Source: Clostridia bacterium
GTDB lineage: Bacteria > Bacillota_A > Clostridia > UBA1212 > UBA1255
Reading direction: 5' to 3'
DNA: 64,000 nt
NCBI GenBank assembly: GCA_017522515.1
Contig: JAFWZH010000103.1
Location: forward strand, 1 to 64,000
Positions 38,134-46,302 of this stretch are shown in pieces. The notes beneath the pieces were generated by a model, which was given only the letters and a program-made list of their open reading frames with translations, did no database searches and was not told the origin of the DNA. The first letter of the stretch is position 1; each line of letters opens with the position of its first letter. The position numbers and the translations under genes were made by a program.

Positions 38134-38919
38134 ATGAAAACTTTTTGTAAGCCATTATTAATTGTATTGATAGTATTAGCATTTACTTTTTCAGCAGAAA
38201 TTATTTACGTTTGTGCTGAAACTGCTGTACCTACGGAAATTCCTACTGCTTCTCCAACTCCTGTCCCTAATATTATTAATTCTTTTGGGGATTTTGATTT
38301 GATAGCCGGTTATTCAGATAATAGAATTGTTGATGAAAATTTATCAATTAGTGTAACAAATAAAAACATAAAAGAACTGTCCATACAAGCAATACAGGCA
38401 ATAAGAGCACAAGAAGGAGAAAAGGATATTTTTGCATATTTTAATTTAATGTTGCAGATGAATGGCAGAGAGATTGATTCTCAAGATTCGATAGATATCA
38501 AAATTAAAAAGAATGGTATTTTTAAAGATTATCAAAATATTACAATTTTTAAAGTAACACAAGAAGGCGTATATAAAATTGCAACAGTTTCCGACACGGA
38601 CATGATTATTTTTAGCATTACTGAATTGGGACAATATGTTGCAACAGGCGTTTTAAATCCTGATGTTTCACAGGAAACTGAAGACCCGGGAAATAGTTTA
38701 CCGACTTTACAAAATGGTGAAAATACGGGTATAATACCCACATTGAAACCTATACCATCAAAAAATAACGAAGACGCTATTACTCCGGGAGCATTTATTT
38801 TTTGGTTGCTTACAGCGTTGGTTATAGGTTTATGGGTAGGAATATTAGTGGGATATATTCTTTGGGGAAGATATAAAACTAAGAAAATGCAAAGAGGCCC
38901 ATATGTTATTGGAGAATAA
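38134..38919 (+). CDS. exported protein with C-terminal membrane anchor, unknown
   Basis: 261 aa. Signal peptide (residues 1-30, cleavage possible after VCAE), Pro/Thr-rich linker (about 32-46), a soluble domain of about 130 residues, second Thr/Pro linker, then a transmembrane helix (about 222-248) and short basic tail. Family not recognised. ATG at 38134 is supported by AGAGGG just upstream; the longer frame would start before the preceding terminator. The next gene has the same design, separated by a 16-bp tandem repeat. Confidence 0.75.
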   Translation: MKTFCKPLLIVLIVLAFTFSAEIIYVCAETAVPTEIPTASPTPVPNIINSFGDFDLIAGYSDNRIVDENLSISVTNKNIKELSIQAIQAIRAQEGEKDIFAYFNLMLQMNGREIDSQDSIDIKIKKNGIFKDYQNITIFKVTQEGVYKIATVSDTDMIIFSITELGQYVATGVLNPDVSQETEDPGNSLPTLQNGENTGIIPTLKPIPSKNNEDAITPGAFIFWLLTALVIGLWVGILVGYILWGRYKTKKMQRGPYVIGE

Positions 38920-38935
38920 GTTTATTGGAGAATAA
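38906..38935 (+). repeat. 16-bp tandem duplication at a gene junction
   Basis: TTATTGGAGAATAA occurs at 38906-38919 and again at 38922-38935. The first copy encodes the last residues and stop of one gene; the second provides the SD (GGAG) of the next. Confidence 0.85.
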
Positions 38936-38936
38936 T

Positions 38937-39560
38937 ATGGCTAAAAATATTAAAAATAAAACAAATAATCATAAGGGTTTGGTATATGTAGTTTTATTTG
39001 TGCTTTGTACTTTATTTTTGTCTTTTAATATTACTGTTTTTTCTGAGACACCGACACCGGAAAGCACTGAGGAGATTCCGTCTGCGACACAGACGGAGGA
39101 GGCGGTTGTTTCGGAGCAACCGAATGAATCAAATACTCCGACAACAATACCTACAAGTGAAGCAACAGCAGAAAGTACACCTACAGTTACACCTGCACCG
39201 ACACCCACGCCCACACTTACGCCCACACTTACACCTGCACCGACGCCTACACCATCACAGGTATTTGATTATTTGTATGATTTTACTATACCACCGTTAT
39301 ACACAGATGGAAGTGCTTTTATTACCCTTGCACCGAACAAGACGGCAACGGCAGATATAGGAAATGCTACCATAGGTATAGTAGAAATAGACAATATAGA
39401 AAAGAAAAAAGAATTTCGTTGGTCTGATCTTATTAAATATTTGGCGTATGCTTTTTTTGCATTGGCAGGTATTGCAATAGTATATGGTCTTGTTAGTATG
39501 GCAGTTTTAATTTTCTTTAAAAAGGATATTACAATTGCCGGATTGCGACAAAATAAATAG
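38937..39560 (+). CDS. P/T-rich membrane-anchored surface protein, unknown
   Basis: 207 aa. Signal-like hydrophobic segment (about 14-34), a low-complexity Pro/Thr/Glu/Ser stalk (about 38-105) with PTPTP runs, a short segment, then a transmembrane helix (about 165-190) and a basic tail. Start ATG at 38937 with GGAG (38927-38930). Same architecture as its upstream neighbour, so the two probably form a membrane pair; no known family. Confidence 0.72.
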   Translation: MAKNIKNKTNNHKGLVYVVLFVLCTLFLSFNITVFSETPTPESTEEIPSATQTEEAVVSEQPNESNTPTTIPTSEATAESTPTVTPAPTPTPTLTPTLTPAPTPTPSQVFDYLYDFTIPPLYTDGSAFITLAPNKTATADIGNATIGIVEIDNIEKKKEFRWSDLIKYLAYAFFALAGIAIVYGLVSMAVLIFFKKDITIAGLRQNK

Positions 39561-39574
39561 AAAAAGAAACAAAA

Positions 39575-40363
39575 ATGATATTATTATTTATTTTAGCTTG
39601 CTTTTTTATGTATAAACAAGCAAAAAAATTAGTTATAAGAAATGTTGATACTAATCTTGGTGTAAAAATCGTTTTACTGTCTGATTTGCATTTTGATACT
39701 GTTTTGGTAAATCATTACAAGATTATAGAAAAAGTATATGAAGCAAATCCTGAAGTAATTGCAATTACAGGTGATTTGTGCAGTAAAATGAAGTATTTTC
39801 ATAGAGTTGAAGAATTTTTAAGGATTTTGTCAAACAGAGTAAGTTGCCCTATTTTAATTACATTAGGTAACCACGATAACAAGATTTTTGATAAAAAAGA
39901 ATGTGGAAAAGAAGATTATATAAAAAGACTTCACAAAATAGCAAAAAATATATATGTCTTGGAAAATTCTGCGTTTGTTTATAAAAATTGGTTATTTGGT
40001 GGTTTGGAGGATTTTCGCAGTAATGATTCAGATTGTGAAATGTTAACGAAACAATGGAAGGAAGAAGCTGAAATAAACAATAAAAAGTTTGTACTCTTAA
40101 CTCATAATCCTGATATGGTACTTAATCTTAATAAAAGCATTGCCCCGGAGATATTATTGGCAGGACACACCCACGGAGGGCAAATGAGAGTTCCGTTTAA
40201 TATAGAATTTGCCTTATTAAAAAAAGATATTTTACCTAAGAAAAAAATATATTATGGAATGCAAGAATATAACGGTATAAAAATGTATATTACATCCGGA
40301 ATCGGTTGTTCGGCATTGCCGTTTAGATTTCGTTCTGTTGCTGAAATTGCAGTAATTCAATAA
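39575..40363 (+). CDS. membrane-anchored metallophosphoesterase (YkuE-like)
   Basis: 262 aa. A short N-terminal transmembrane segment is followed by a calcineurin-like domain: LLSDLHFDT near 34, ITGDLCSKM near 67, TLGNHDNK near 97, LTHNPDMVL near 175, AGHTHGGQMRVPF near 202. All metal ligands are intact. The YkuE group acts on lipids or small phosphoesters; substrate unknown here. Confidence 0.85.
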   Translation: MILLFILACFFMYKQAKKLVIRNVDTNLGVKIVLLSDLHFDTVLVNHYKIIEKVYEANPEVIAITGDLCSKMKYFHRVEEFLRILSNRVSCPILITLGNHDNKIFDKKECGKEDYIKRLHKIAKNIYVLENSAFVYKNWLFGGLEDFRSNDSDCEMLTKQWKEEAEINNKKFVLLTHNPDMVLNLNKSIAPEILLAGHTHGGQMRVPFNIEFALLKKDILPKKKIYYGMQEYNGIKMYITSGIGCSALPFRFRSVAEIAVIQ

Positions 40364-40413
40364 GTTTGACAGCAAAATATCGTTTTGATATACTGCGTTT
40401 AAGGAGGAAAATT

Positions 40414-42276
40414 ATGATAAAGAAGTTGTTGTGTTTATTAGTTACATTTTCTATGATGGTTGGAATTGTTTCGTGTGGCAATACAACTTCAAATAATGTA
40501 ACATCGCAAAAAGTTTATAAGAGATACGAGGGTCCCTTTGTTGAGTTAAACGGAGCATATGGCGGTGTTGACGATTTAGGGCGTATAGTTGAAGGGAATA
40601 CGGTTGTCGGAGATGAAAAAGACCGCAAAGTTGGCATCTTCTATTTTTTGTGGATGGGAGAGCATGGAAGGGGAGGTCCCTACGACAATAGTGCTATTGT
40701 AGAGAGTAATCCCAATGCGATTAAAACAGAGAAGGAATGGATAAAATCCGGTGGAGGACCACAAAATGCACATCACTTTTGGGGAGAGCCTCTTTTTGGA
40801 TATTATCTTTCTAAAGATAAATGGGTAATGAGAAAGCATTTGCAGATGCTTACAGATGCAGGTGTGGATTTTATAGTTTTTGACACAACAAATGGTGTTA
40901 TCTACGAAACAAGAGTTAAGGATCTTATTTCAGTATGGTATGAGTACTTGGAGATGGGAGTAGATGTCCCTAAGATAGCATTTTATACAAATTCAAATTC
41001 AGGCAAAACCATGCAGAGCATTTATGCAAATATCTATAATAATAAACAATTGAATAATAAATATCCCAGACTTTCAGAGTTGTGGTATCAATGGGATGGC
41101 AAACCTATGATTGTAGGCAATATTTCAGGAGCTTCCAATGAATTAAAAGAATATTTCACAATAAAATCCTCACAGTGGCCCACCAAATCAAAAATAGATA
41201 ATGGTTTCCCGTGGATGGAATTCAGTAGGTCTCTTACAGAGGAAGCAGTATACGGACGCGATGGCAGAAAAGAGGTTGTCAATGTTTCTGTTGCACAGCA
41301 TTCCGCTACAGTGTGTTTCAGTAAGACGGCTTGGTACGGAGCAAACGACAGAACAAGATGTTGGCATGACGGAGCAAATGATACATCGAAAGATGCTATT
41401 CTTTATGGATATAATTTTGCGGAACAATGGGAATTTGCTATTGCACAGGATCCGGAAATGATATTTATAACAGGTTGGAATGAATGGGTAGCACAAAGGC
41501 AGGAACCCGGTAGCAACCCCATTGTTTTTGTAGATTGTGCCGACTACAACACAAGTCGGGATATTGAACCTGCGGCGAGTGTTTTCGGCGATAATTACTA
41601 TATGCAAATGGTAGAATATATAAGAAAATATAAAGGTGCAGAAGGTCGGGTATATGTAGGTGATGATATATCCATTGATATTAACGGTGATTTTAGCCAG
41701 TGGGATGCAAAAGCGATCTCTGCAAAATATCAAGATTATAAAAATGACATAATTGACCGTCAAGAAAAAGGTTTTGGCTCTTTGGAGTATATAAATACAA
41801 CAGGTCGTAACGATATTGTTAATATGAAAGTGGCTCATGATAGTAACTATATTTATTTTTATGTTGAAACTTCAGAAAATCTAACGGCAATGACCGATGA
41901 AAATTGGATGACCTTGTTTATAAATTCCGGTGCAGAAAATGGGAAAAATTGGTACGGCTATGATTTTGCGGTAAATATAGTCTCTCCTGACGGAAAAAAC
42001 GGCACTTTATCCAGGGCAACCGGTGATATTTGGGGATGGGTGAATGCCGGAAATGTGCAGATTAAAACAGAAGGAAACAAAATGATGTTGGCTGTTTCAA
42101 GAAATGATATGGGCATACCGGATAATAACGGTCAAACGCTGATTGATATTCAGTTTAAGTGGGTAGACAATTACCAAAAAGATGAAGAAGGAAATTTTGA
42201 TATTTGGACTTTTTACAAAGATGGTGATGCTGCTCCATACGGCAGATTGAATTATATTTACTCAGAAAAGGCATAA
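40414..42276 (+). CDS. lipoprotein glycoside hydrolase, GH99/GH71-like, with C-terminal CBM9-like domain
   Basis: 620 aa. Lipoprotein signal MIKKLLCLLVTF... with lipobox IVSC (Cys22). The catalytic part (about 50-410) has VGIFYFLWMGEHG, LTDAGVDFIVFDTTNG and ITGWNEWVAQRQEPGS, motifs of the GH99-like/GH71 barrel acting on mannans, fungal alpha-1,3-glucan or host glycans. The C-terminal 190 residues (DDISIDINGDFSQWDAKAIS onward) look like a CBM9/DOMON-type beta-sandwich. SD AAGGAGG at 40399-40405. Ended by the terminator at 42299. Confidence 0.75.
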   Translation: MIKKLLCLLVTFSMMVGIVSCGNTTSNNVTSQKVYKRYEGPFVELNGAYGGVDDLGRIVEGNTVVGDEKDRKVGIFYFLWMGEHGRGGPYDNSAIVESNPNAIKTEKEWIKSGGGPQNAHHFWGEPLFGYYLSKDKWVMRKHLQMLTDAGVDFIVFDTTNGVIYETRVKDLISVWYEYLEMGVDVPKIAFYTNSNSGKTMQSIYANIYNNKQLNNKYPRLSELWYQWDGKPMIVGNISGASNELKEYFTIKSSQWPTKSKIDNGFPWMEFSRSLTEEAVYGRDGRKEVVNVSVAQHSATVCFSKTAWYGANDRTRCWHDGANDTSKDAILYGYNFAEQWEFAIAQDPEMIFITGWNEWVAQRQEPGSNPIVFVDCADYNTSRDIEPAASVFGDNYYMQMVEYIRKYKGAEGRVYVGDDISIDINGDFSQWDAKAISAKYQDYKNDIIDRQEKGFGSLEYINTTGRNDIVNMKVAHDSNYIYFYVETSENLTAMTDENWMTLFINSGAENGKNWYGYDFAVNIVSPDGKNGTLSRATGDIWGWVNAGNVQIKTEGNKMMLAVSRNDMGIPDNNGQTLIDIQFKWVDNYQKDEEGNFDIWTFYKDGDAAPYGRLNYIYSEKA

Positions 42277-42298
42277 AGCAAGAAATAAAAAATTGGAT

Positions 42299-42331
42299 TG
42301 ACGTAGCCAACAAAAACAGTTTGCTACGTCA
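42299..42331 (+). terminator. terminator of the GH99-like gene
   Basis: TGACGTAGC (42299-42307) pairs with GCTACGTCA (42323-42331), 15-nt loop, then TCTTTTTG. The right arm overlaps the next promoter. Confidence 0.85.
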
Positions 42332-42348
42332 TCTTTTTGTGTTATAAT
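42321..42348 (+). promoter_or_regulatory. promoter for the pseudophosphatase gene
   Basis: TTGCTA (42321-42326), 16-bp spacer, TATAAT (42343-42348) with TGT giving an extended -10. The -35 lies within the arm of the upstream terminator. Confidence 0.7.
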
Positions 42349-42389
42349 AGAATTTGGGTAAATTTAATGAAATGATAGGGGTGCTAATT

Positions 42390-43979
42390 ATGTTTTATAG
42401 AGCAGTAGCGGCAACATGCCCGGGCAATAGTAAAGAATATAACAGCAACAATATATACCTTAATTCAAAATACATAACAGAAGAATATAAATCTTCTGAG
42501 ATTCTTTTGAGACAAAAAAAGGAACAAGAAGGATTGCAGTTTTATGCAATAGCAGAAGGTTTTGGAGCAGAACGATATGAGGACGAAGCATCATTAATTG
42601 CAGTGAAAAAGCTTGAGGCACTTCACAAAAATGTTGCAGAAGAAAAAATCAGTGATGATTACGACAAAGCAGCAGACACGCTATATTCATATATTGAGGA
42701 ATTTATTCAAAACGCAAATGAAGCAGTTGTAGTAAAGGCAACGGAATTACCCGATAATGATATTCATGCGTCGGTTGCAGTAGTCGGAATATACGAGAAC
42801 GCATTAATTACGTGCAACTTAGGAAACACAAAGATTTTCTTGTTTAGAAAAGGCAAACTCAGCAAGCTTTCAGAGGAACATAATCACGCATATTTAATGT
42901 ATAAAAACGGCATTATCGACAAGGAAAGATTAGAAAGTCATTCTAAGAGAAACAAGCTGACCCAATATCTTGGAATACTTCCCGATGAGAAAAAACCGGA
43001 GCCGTATTATTCCGAAGCAGAAATAAAGCACGGAGATATTTTCTTAATATGTAACAGTACTTTTTGTGAAAATGTTTCAGAGGAAAATATTTGTGAGATG
43101 GTAAAAACATCGAAAAGTTTAAGCCAGATTGTTGATAAAATGATGACTGCAGCAGCAGAAAAAGGTTTCGAAAAAGATACCTCAATCATGGTTATAAGAG
43201 CAGACTCACATGAAAAAGCCGTAGCACCTATTGTTGGCGGTGAGGTAGGAAGTGCAGCGGTTGCAGAGGGTGTTTCAAAAACATCAGATAACAATGGAAA
43301 AGCCGGCACAAAAAATGCAGGAAAGAACAACGCAGCCTTTATGGACAAAGTAAAGAAACTTCTTGGTCTTAGTTCAGATTCAGAAAACGAAAAAATCTGG
43401 CCTGCTCTTATTACATTTGGGTGTTGTATTTTGGTAGTAATTGTTTTGGCATTTTTGGGAGTAAAGATATATAATGCATCCAAGGATCCGGGAGATAGTG
43501 CAACAAAGGCACCAATCAGCTCGGCAAGCATGATGCCTACACCTTCCGCGGATTCCACACAGGCACCTACTGAAACTCCTGACGAAACACCTACTCAGAA
43601 TACGGAAACACAGGCTCCTACCACAAAGCCTACAGAAAAGCCTACTGAGAAACCAACTGAGAAGCCTACAGAAGGGCCTACTGAGGAGCCGACAGGTGAA
43701 CCTACCGGAGAGCCGACAGGTGAGCCCACCGGAGAGCCAACAAGTGAGCCGACAGGTGAACCTACCGGAGAGCCAACAAGTGAGCCAACAGGTGAACCCA
43801 CCGGAGAGCCGACAAGTGAGCCGACAGGCGAGCCCACCGGGGAGCCAACAGGTGAACCGACAGGTGAGCCCACCGGAGAGCCGACAAGTGAGCCGACAGG
43901 TGAACCTGATGTAGAAGGAGCAACAGAGGATATTACTCCTGCTGAAGGAACTCCAAGTAGCGAAGAAATAACAGCGTAA
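42390..43979 (+). CDS. degenerate PP2C-like protein with transmembrane helix and EPT(G/S) repeat tail
   Basis: 529 aa. The PP2C fold (about 1-270) is recognisable by motif order, but metal-binding Asp residues are replaced: DGMGG becomes AEGFG (55-59), GDSR becomes GNTK (145-148), CSDG becomes CNST (221-224), DNxT becomes KDTS (262-265). RNKLTQYLG (188-196) is retained. A transmembrane helix (337-360) leads to an extracytoplasmic Pro/Thr/Glu-rich tail with 18 EPT(G/S) units. It is probably a binding or sensing pseudophosphatase. ATG at 42390 has SD AGGGGTG. A Ser/Thr kinase homologue lies at 51587. Confidence 0.75.
   Translation: MFYRAVAATCPGNSKEYNSNNIYLNSKYITEEYKSSEILLRQKKEQEGLQFYAIAEGFGAERYEDEASLIAVKKLEALHKNVAEEKISDDYDKAADTLYSYIEEFIQNANEAVVVKATELPDNDIHASVAVVGIYENALITCNLGNTKIFLFRKGKLSKLSEEHNHAYLMYKNGIIDKERLESHSKRNKLTQYLGILPDEKKPEPYYSEAEIKHGDIFLICNSTFCENVSEENICEMVKTSKSLSQIVDKMMTAAAEKGFEKDTSIMVIRADSHEKAVAPIVGGEVGSAAVAEGVSKTSDNNGKAGTKNAGKNNAAFMDKVKKLLGLSSDSENEKIWPALITFGCCILVVIVLAFLGVKIYNASKDPGDSATKAPISSASMMPTPSADSTQAPTETPDETPTQNTETQAPTTKPTEKPTEKPTEKPTEGPTEEPTGEPTGEPTGEPTGEPTSEPTGEPTGEPTSEPTGEPTGEPTSEPTGEPTGEPTGEPTGEPTGEPTSEPTGEPDVEGATEDITPAEGTPSSEEITA
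43686..43901 (+). repeat. 12-bp coding minisatellite (18 units, EPTG/EPTS)
   Basis: Eighteen in-frame 12-bp units of the form GAR-CCN-ACN-GGN/AGT. The Ser variants fall at units 5, 8, 11 and 17, giving a partial 36-bp higher-order period. Unit gain or loss would keep the frame. Confidence 0.92.
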
Positions 43980-44021
43980 TTAATTTTTATATTATTGGCA
44001 GAAAGGACAGTAAGAGCGAAA

Positions 44022-44525
44022 ATGGAACATTGTGAGAACTGTAAATGTAAAGAAAAGCATGATTATGCCTTATTGGCACCTGTACTTGAAGAATATGCAA
44101 AAGTACCGGGAAGTCTTATAACAATACTTCAACATGCACAGGAAATATATGGCTATTTGCCTACAGACGTGTTATGGCATATAGCCGAAGAGACAGGCAT
44201 TAAGCCTGCAAAGGTGTTGGGAGTTGCAACATTTTATACCCAATTCCGTTTTAAGCCTGTTGGTAAGTATTTAATTCTTTTATGTTGCGGTACTGCTTGT
44301 CATGTAAACGGAGCAAAAAAGATAGAGGAGACAATTTGCGAAGAGTTGGGAATAAAAGACGGTGACACAACAGATGATGGTTTATTTTCATTAAAAGTTG
44401 TTGCTTGTCTTGGCTGTTGCAGCCTTTCTCCTGTTATGATGATAAATGACGAAACATATGGTTCCCTTACTCCTGACAAAGTTAAGAAAATTTTAAAAGA
44501 GTTAAGAGAGAAAAGTGAGGCGTGA
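44022..44525 (+). CDS. NuoE/HndA-type [2Fe-2S] subunit
   Basis: 167 aa thioredoxin-like [2Fe-2S] protein of the complex I 24-kDa family. Ligands are CCGTACH (C-x4-C) and CLGCC (C-x3-C) about 36 residues apart. It passes electrons to or from the NuoF-like flavoprotein encoded next. ATG at 44022 is preferred; a TTG at 43995 is possible but has no SD. The stop is 6 bp before the next start. Confidence 0.9.
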   Translation: MEHCENCKCKEKHDYALLAPVLEEYAKVPGSLITILQHAQEIYGYLPTDVLWHIAEETGIKPAKVLGVATFYTQFRFKPVGKYLILLCCGTACHVNGAKKIEETICEELGIKDGDTTDDGLFSLKVVACLGCCSLSPVMMINDETYGSLTPDKVKKILKELREKSEA

Positions 44526-44530
44526 AATAT

Positions 44531-46273
44531 ATGAAGATAGTAATTGGTCAAGGCAGTTGCGGTATTGCTGCGGGTGCGGGAAAAATTTATGACTATTTCA
44601 AAGAAAATACAAGCTTTGCAGAAATTTCTATAACAGGATGTATAGGAATGTGCTACTTAGAGCCCATTATGGATGTAATTCATGACGGAGTAAAAAGAAC
44701 ATATTGCAAAGTAAGTGCAGACATTTTGCCGGAGTTCTCAAAAGCTCTTGAAGCAAAAGATTTTGAGAACGAATTGCTCAAAAAATATGAGCTTAAAGAT
44801 GAAGATAGAGAATTTCTTGAGAAACAGACAAGAATTGCTTTAAGAAACTGCGGTATTATCAATCCTGAAAGTATCGATGATTATATTGAAGCAGGCGGAT
44901 ATAAAGCTCTTACAAAAGTTTTAGGTGAAATGACACCTGAGCAGGTAATTGAAGTAATTAAAACATCAGGCCTTGCAGGTAGAGGCGGAGCAGGTTTCCC
45001 TACATGGTTTAAATGGAATGCAGCCAGACAGTCTCAAAGTGAGCAAAAGTATTTGATCTGCAATGCAGATGAGGGTGACCCCGGTGCATTTATGGATCGT
45101 GCAGTTATCGAAAGTGATCCTCACAATTTGATAGAAGGTATGCTTATTGGTGCATATGCAATCGGGGCAAGCGAGGCAGTCGTTTATGTTCGTGCGGAAT
45201 ACCCGTTGGCTATTGTTCGTCTTACAAATGCTATTAAACAGGCAGAAGAAAGAGGATTTTTAGGTAACAATATTGCCGGTAGCGGTTTCTCCTGTAAAAT
45301 GAGAATTAAAGCAGGTGCAGGAGCATTTGTTTGCGGAGAAGAGACAGCTCTTATTGAATCTCTTGAAGGACAAAGAGGAATGCCGAGACTCAAACCTCCT
45401 TTCCCGGCTCAAAAGGGATATTGGCAGCAACCTTCAAATATTAACAACGTAGAGACATTTGCCAATGTAGCATGGATTTTGTCTAATGGCGGTGAGGCGT
45501 TTGCCGCAATGGGAACGGAAGACAGCAAGGGAACTAAAGTTTTCGCCTTGACAGGCAAAATAAAAAGAGGCGGTCTTGTTGAGATTCCTATGGGAAAAAC
45601 ACTTCGTGACGTTATTTTCGACATAGGCGGAGGCATTAGAAATAATAAAGAATTTAAAGCAGTACAGATGGGAGGCCCATCGGGAGGATGTATTCCTACT
45701 GAGCTTTTAGATACAGTTATCGACTACAAAAAATTATCGGCTACGGGAGCTATCATGGGTTCCGGTGGTATGGTTGTTATGGACGAGACAACATGCATGG
45801 TTGATATGGCAAGATTTTTCCTTGATTTTACAGCAAAAGAATCTTGCGGAAAATGTATTCATTGCCGTATAGGAACAAAACGCATGCTGGAAATACTTAA
45901 CAGAATTGTAAACGGAGAAGGACGCGACGGTGATATTGAGCTTCTCGAAGAGCTTTGTATGACAATTAAAGATGGCGCACTTTGCGGTCTTGGTCAAACA
46001 GCTCCTAATCCGGTATTGACGACAATTAAATATTTCCGTAACGAATACGAAGCGCATATTTATGATAAAAAATGCCCGGCCGGACATTGTGCAAGCTTAA
46101 TTACATATCAGATTGATGCTGATAAGTGTCGCGGATGTACACTTTGTGCCAGACAGTGTCCTGTAGGTGCTATTTCAGGTAAAGTAAAAGAGCCACATGT
46201 TATTGATACAGAAAAATGTATTAAGTGCGGTAAATGTAAAGAATCCTGTAAATTCGGCGCAATTCACGTTTAA
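44531..46273 (+). CDS. NuoF/HndC-type FMN, NAD(H)-binding Fe-S subunit
   Basis: 580 aa. N-terminal thioredoxin-like [2Fe-2S] domain (about 1-95), NuoF core with LAGRGGAGFPTWFKW (FMN/NAD site, about 150) and EETALIESLEG (about 275), [4Fe-4S] site SCGKCIHCRIGTKRM (about 440), and a two-cluster ferredoxin tail CRGCTLCARQCPVGA and CIKCGKCKESCKFGA. The architecture is that of soluble bifurcating hydrogenases and related enzymes (HydB/HndC). ATG 44531 is chosen from GAGG at 44517-44520. No hydrogenase catalytic subunit lies in the window. Confidence 0.9.
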   Translation: MKIVIGQGSCGIAAGAGKIYDYFKENTSFAEISITGCIGMCYLEPIMDVIHDGVKRTYCKVSADILPEFSKALEAKDFENELLKKYELKDEDREFLEKQTRIALRNCGIINPESIDDYIEAGGYKALTKVLGEMTPEQVIEVIKTSGLAGRGGAGFPTWFKWNAARQSQSEQKYLICNADEGDPGAFMDRAVIESDPHNLIEGMLIGAYAIGASEAVVYVRAEYPLAIVRLTNAIKQAEERGFLGNNIAGSGFSCKMRIKAGAGAFVCGEETALIESLEGQRGMPRLKPPFPAQKGYWQQPSNINNVETFANVAWILSNGGEAFAAMGTEDSKGTKVFALTGKIKRGGLVEIPMGKTLRDVIFDIGGGIRNNKEFKAVQMGGPSGGCIPTELLDTVIDYKKLSATGAIMGSGGMVVMDETTCMVDMARFFLDFTAKESCGKCIHCRIGTKRMLEILNRIVNGEGRDGDIELLEELCMTIKDGALCGLGQTAPNPVLTTIKYFRNEYEAHIYDKKCPAGHCASLITYQIDADKCRGCTLCARQCPVGAISGKVKEPHVIDTEKCIKCGKCKESCKFGAIHV

Positions 46274-46302
46274 TTGTGTAAGAGAAGAAAGGAAGAATTG
46301 AA

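Noticed and set aside
43595..43914. Open frames on both strands across the EPT(G/S) region, and the thought of a CRISPR array
   Set aside because: The frames are shadows of a 12-bp coding repeat. There are no spacers between units, so it is not CRISPR.
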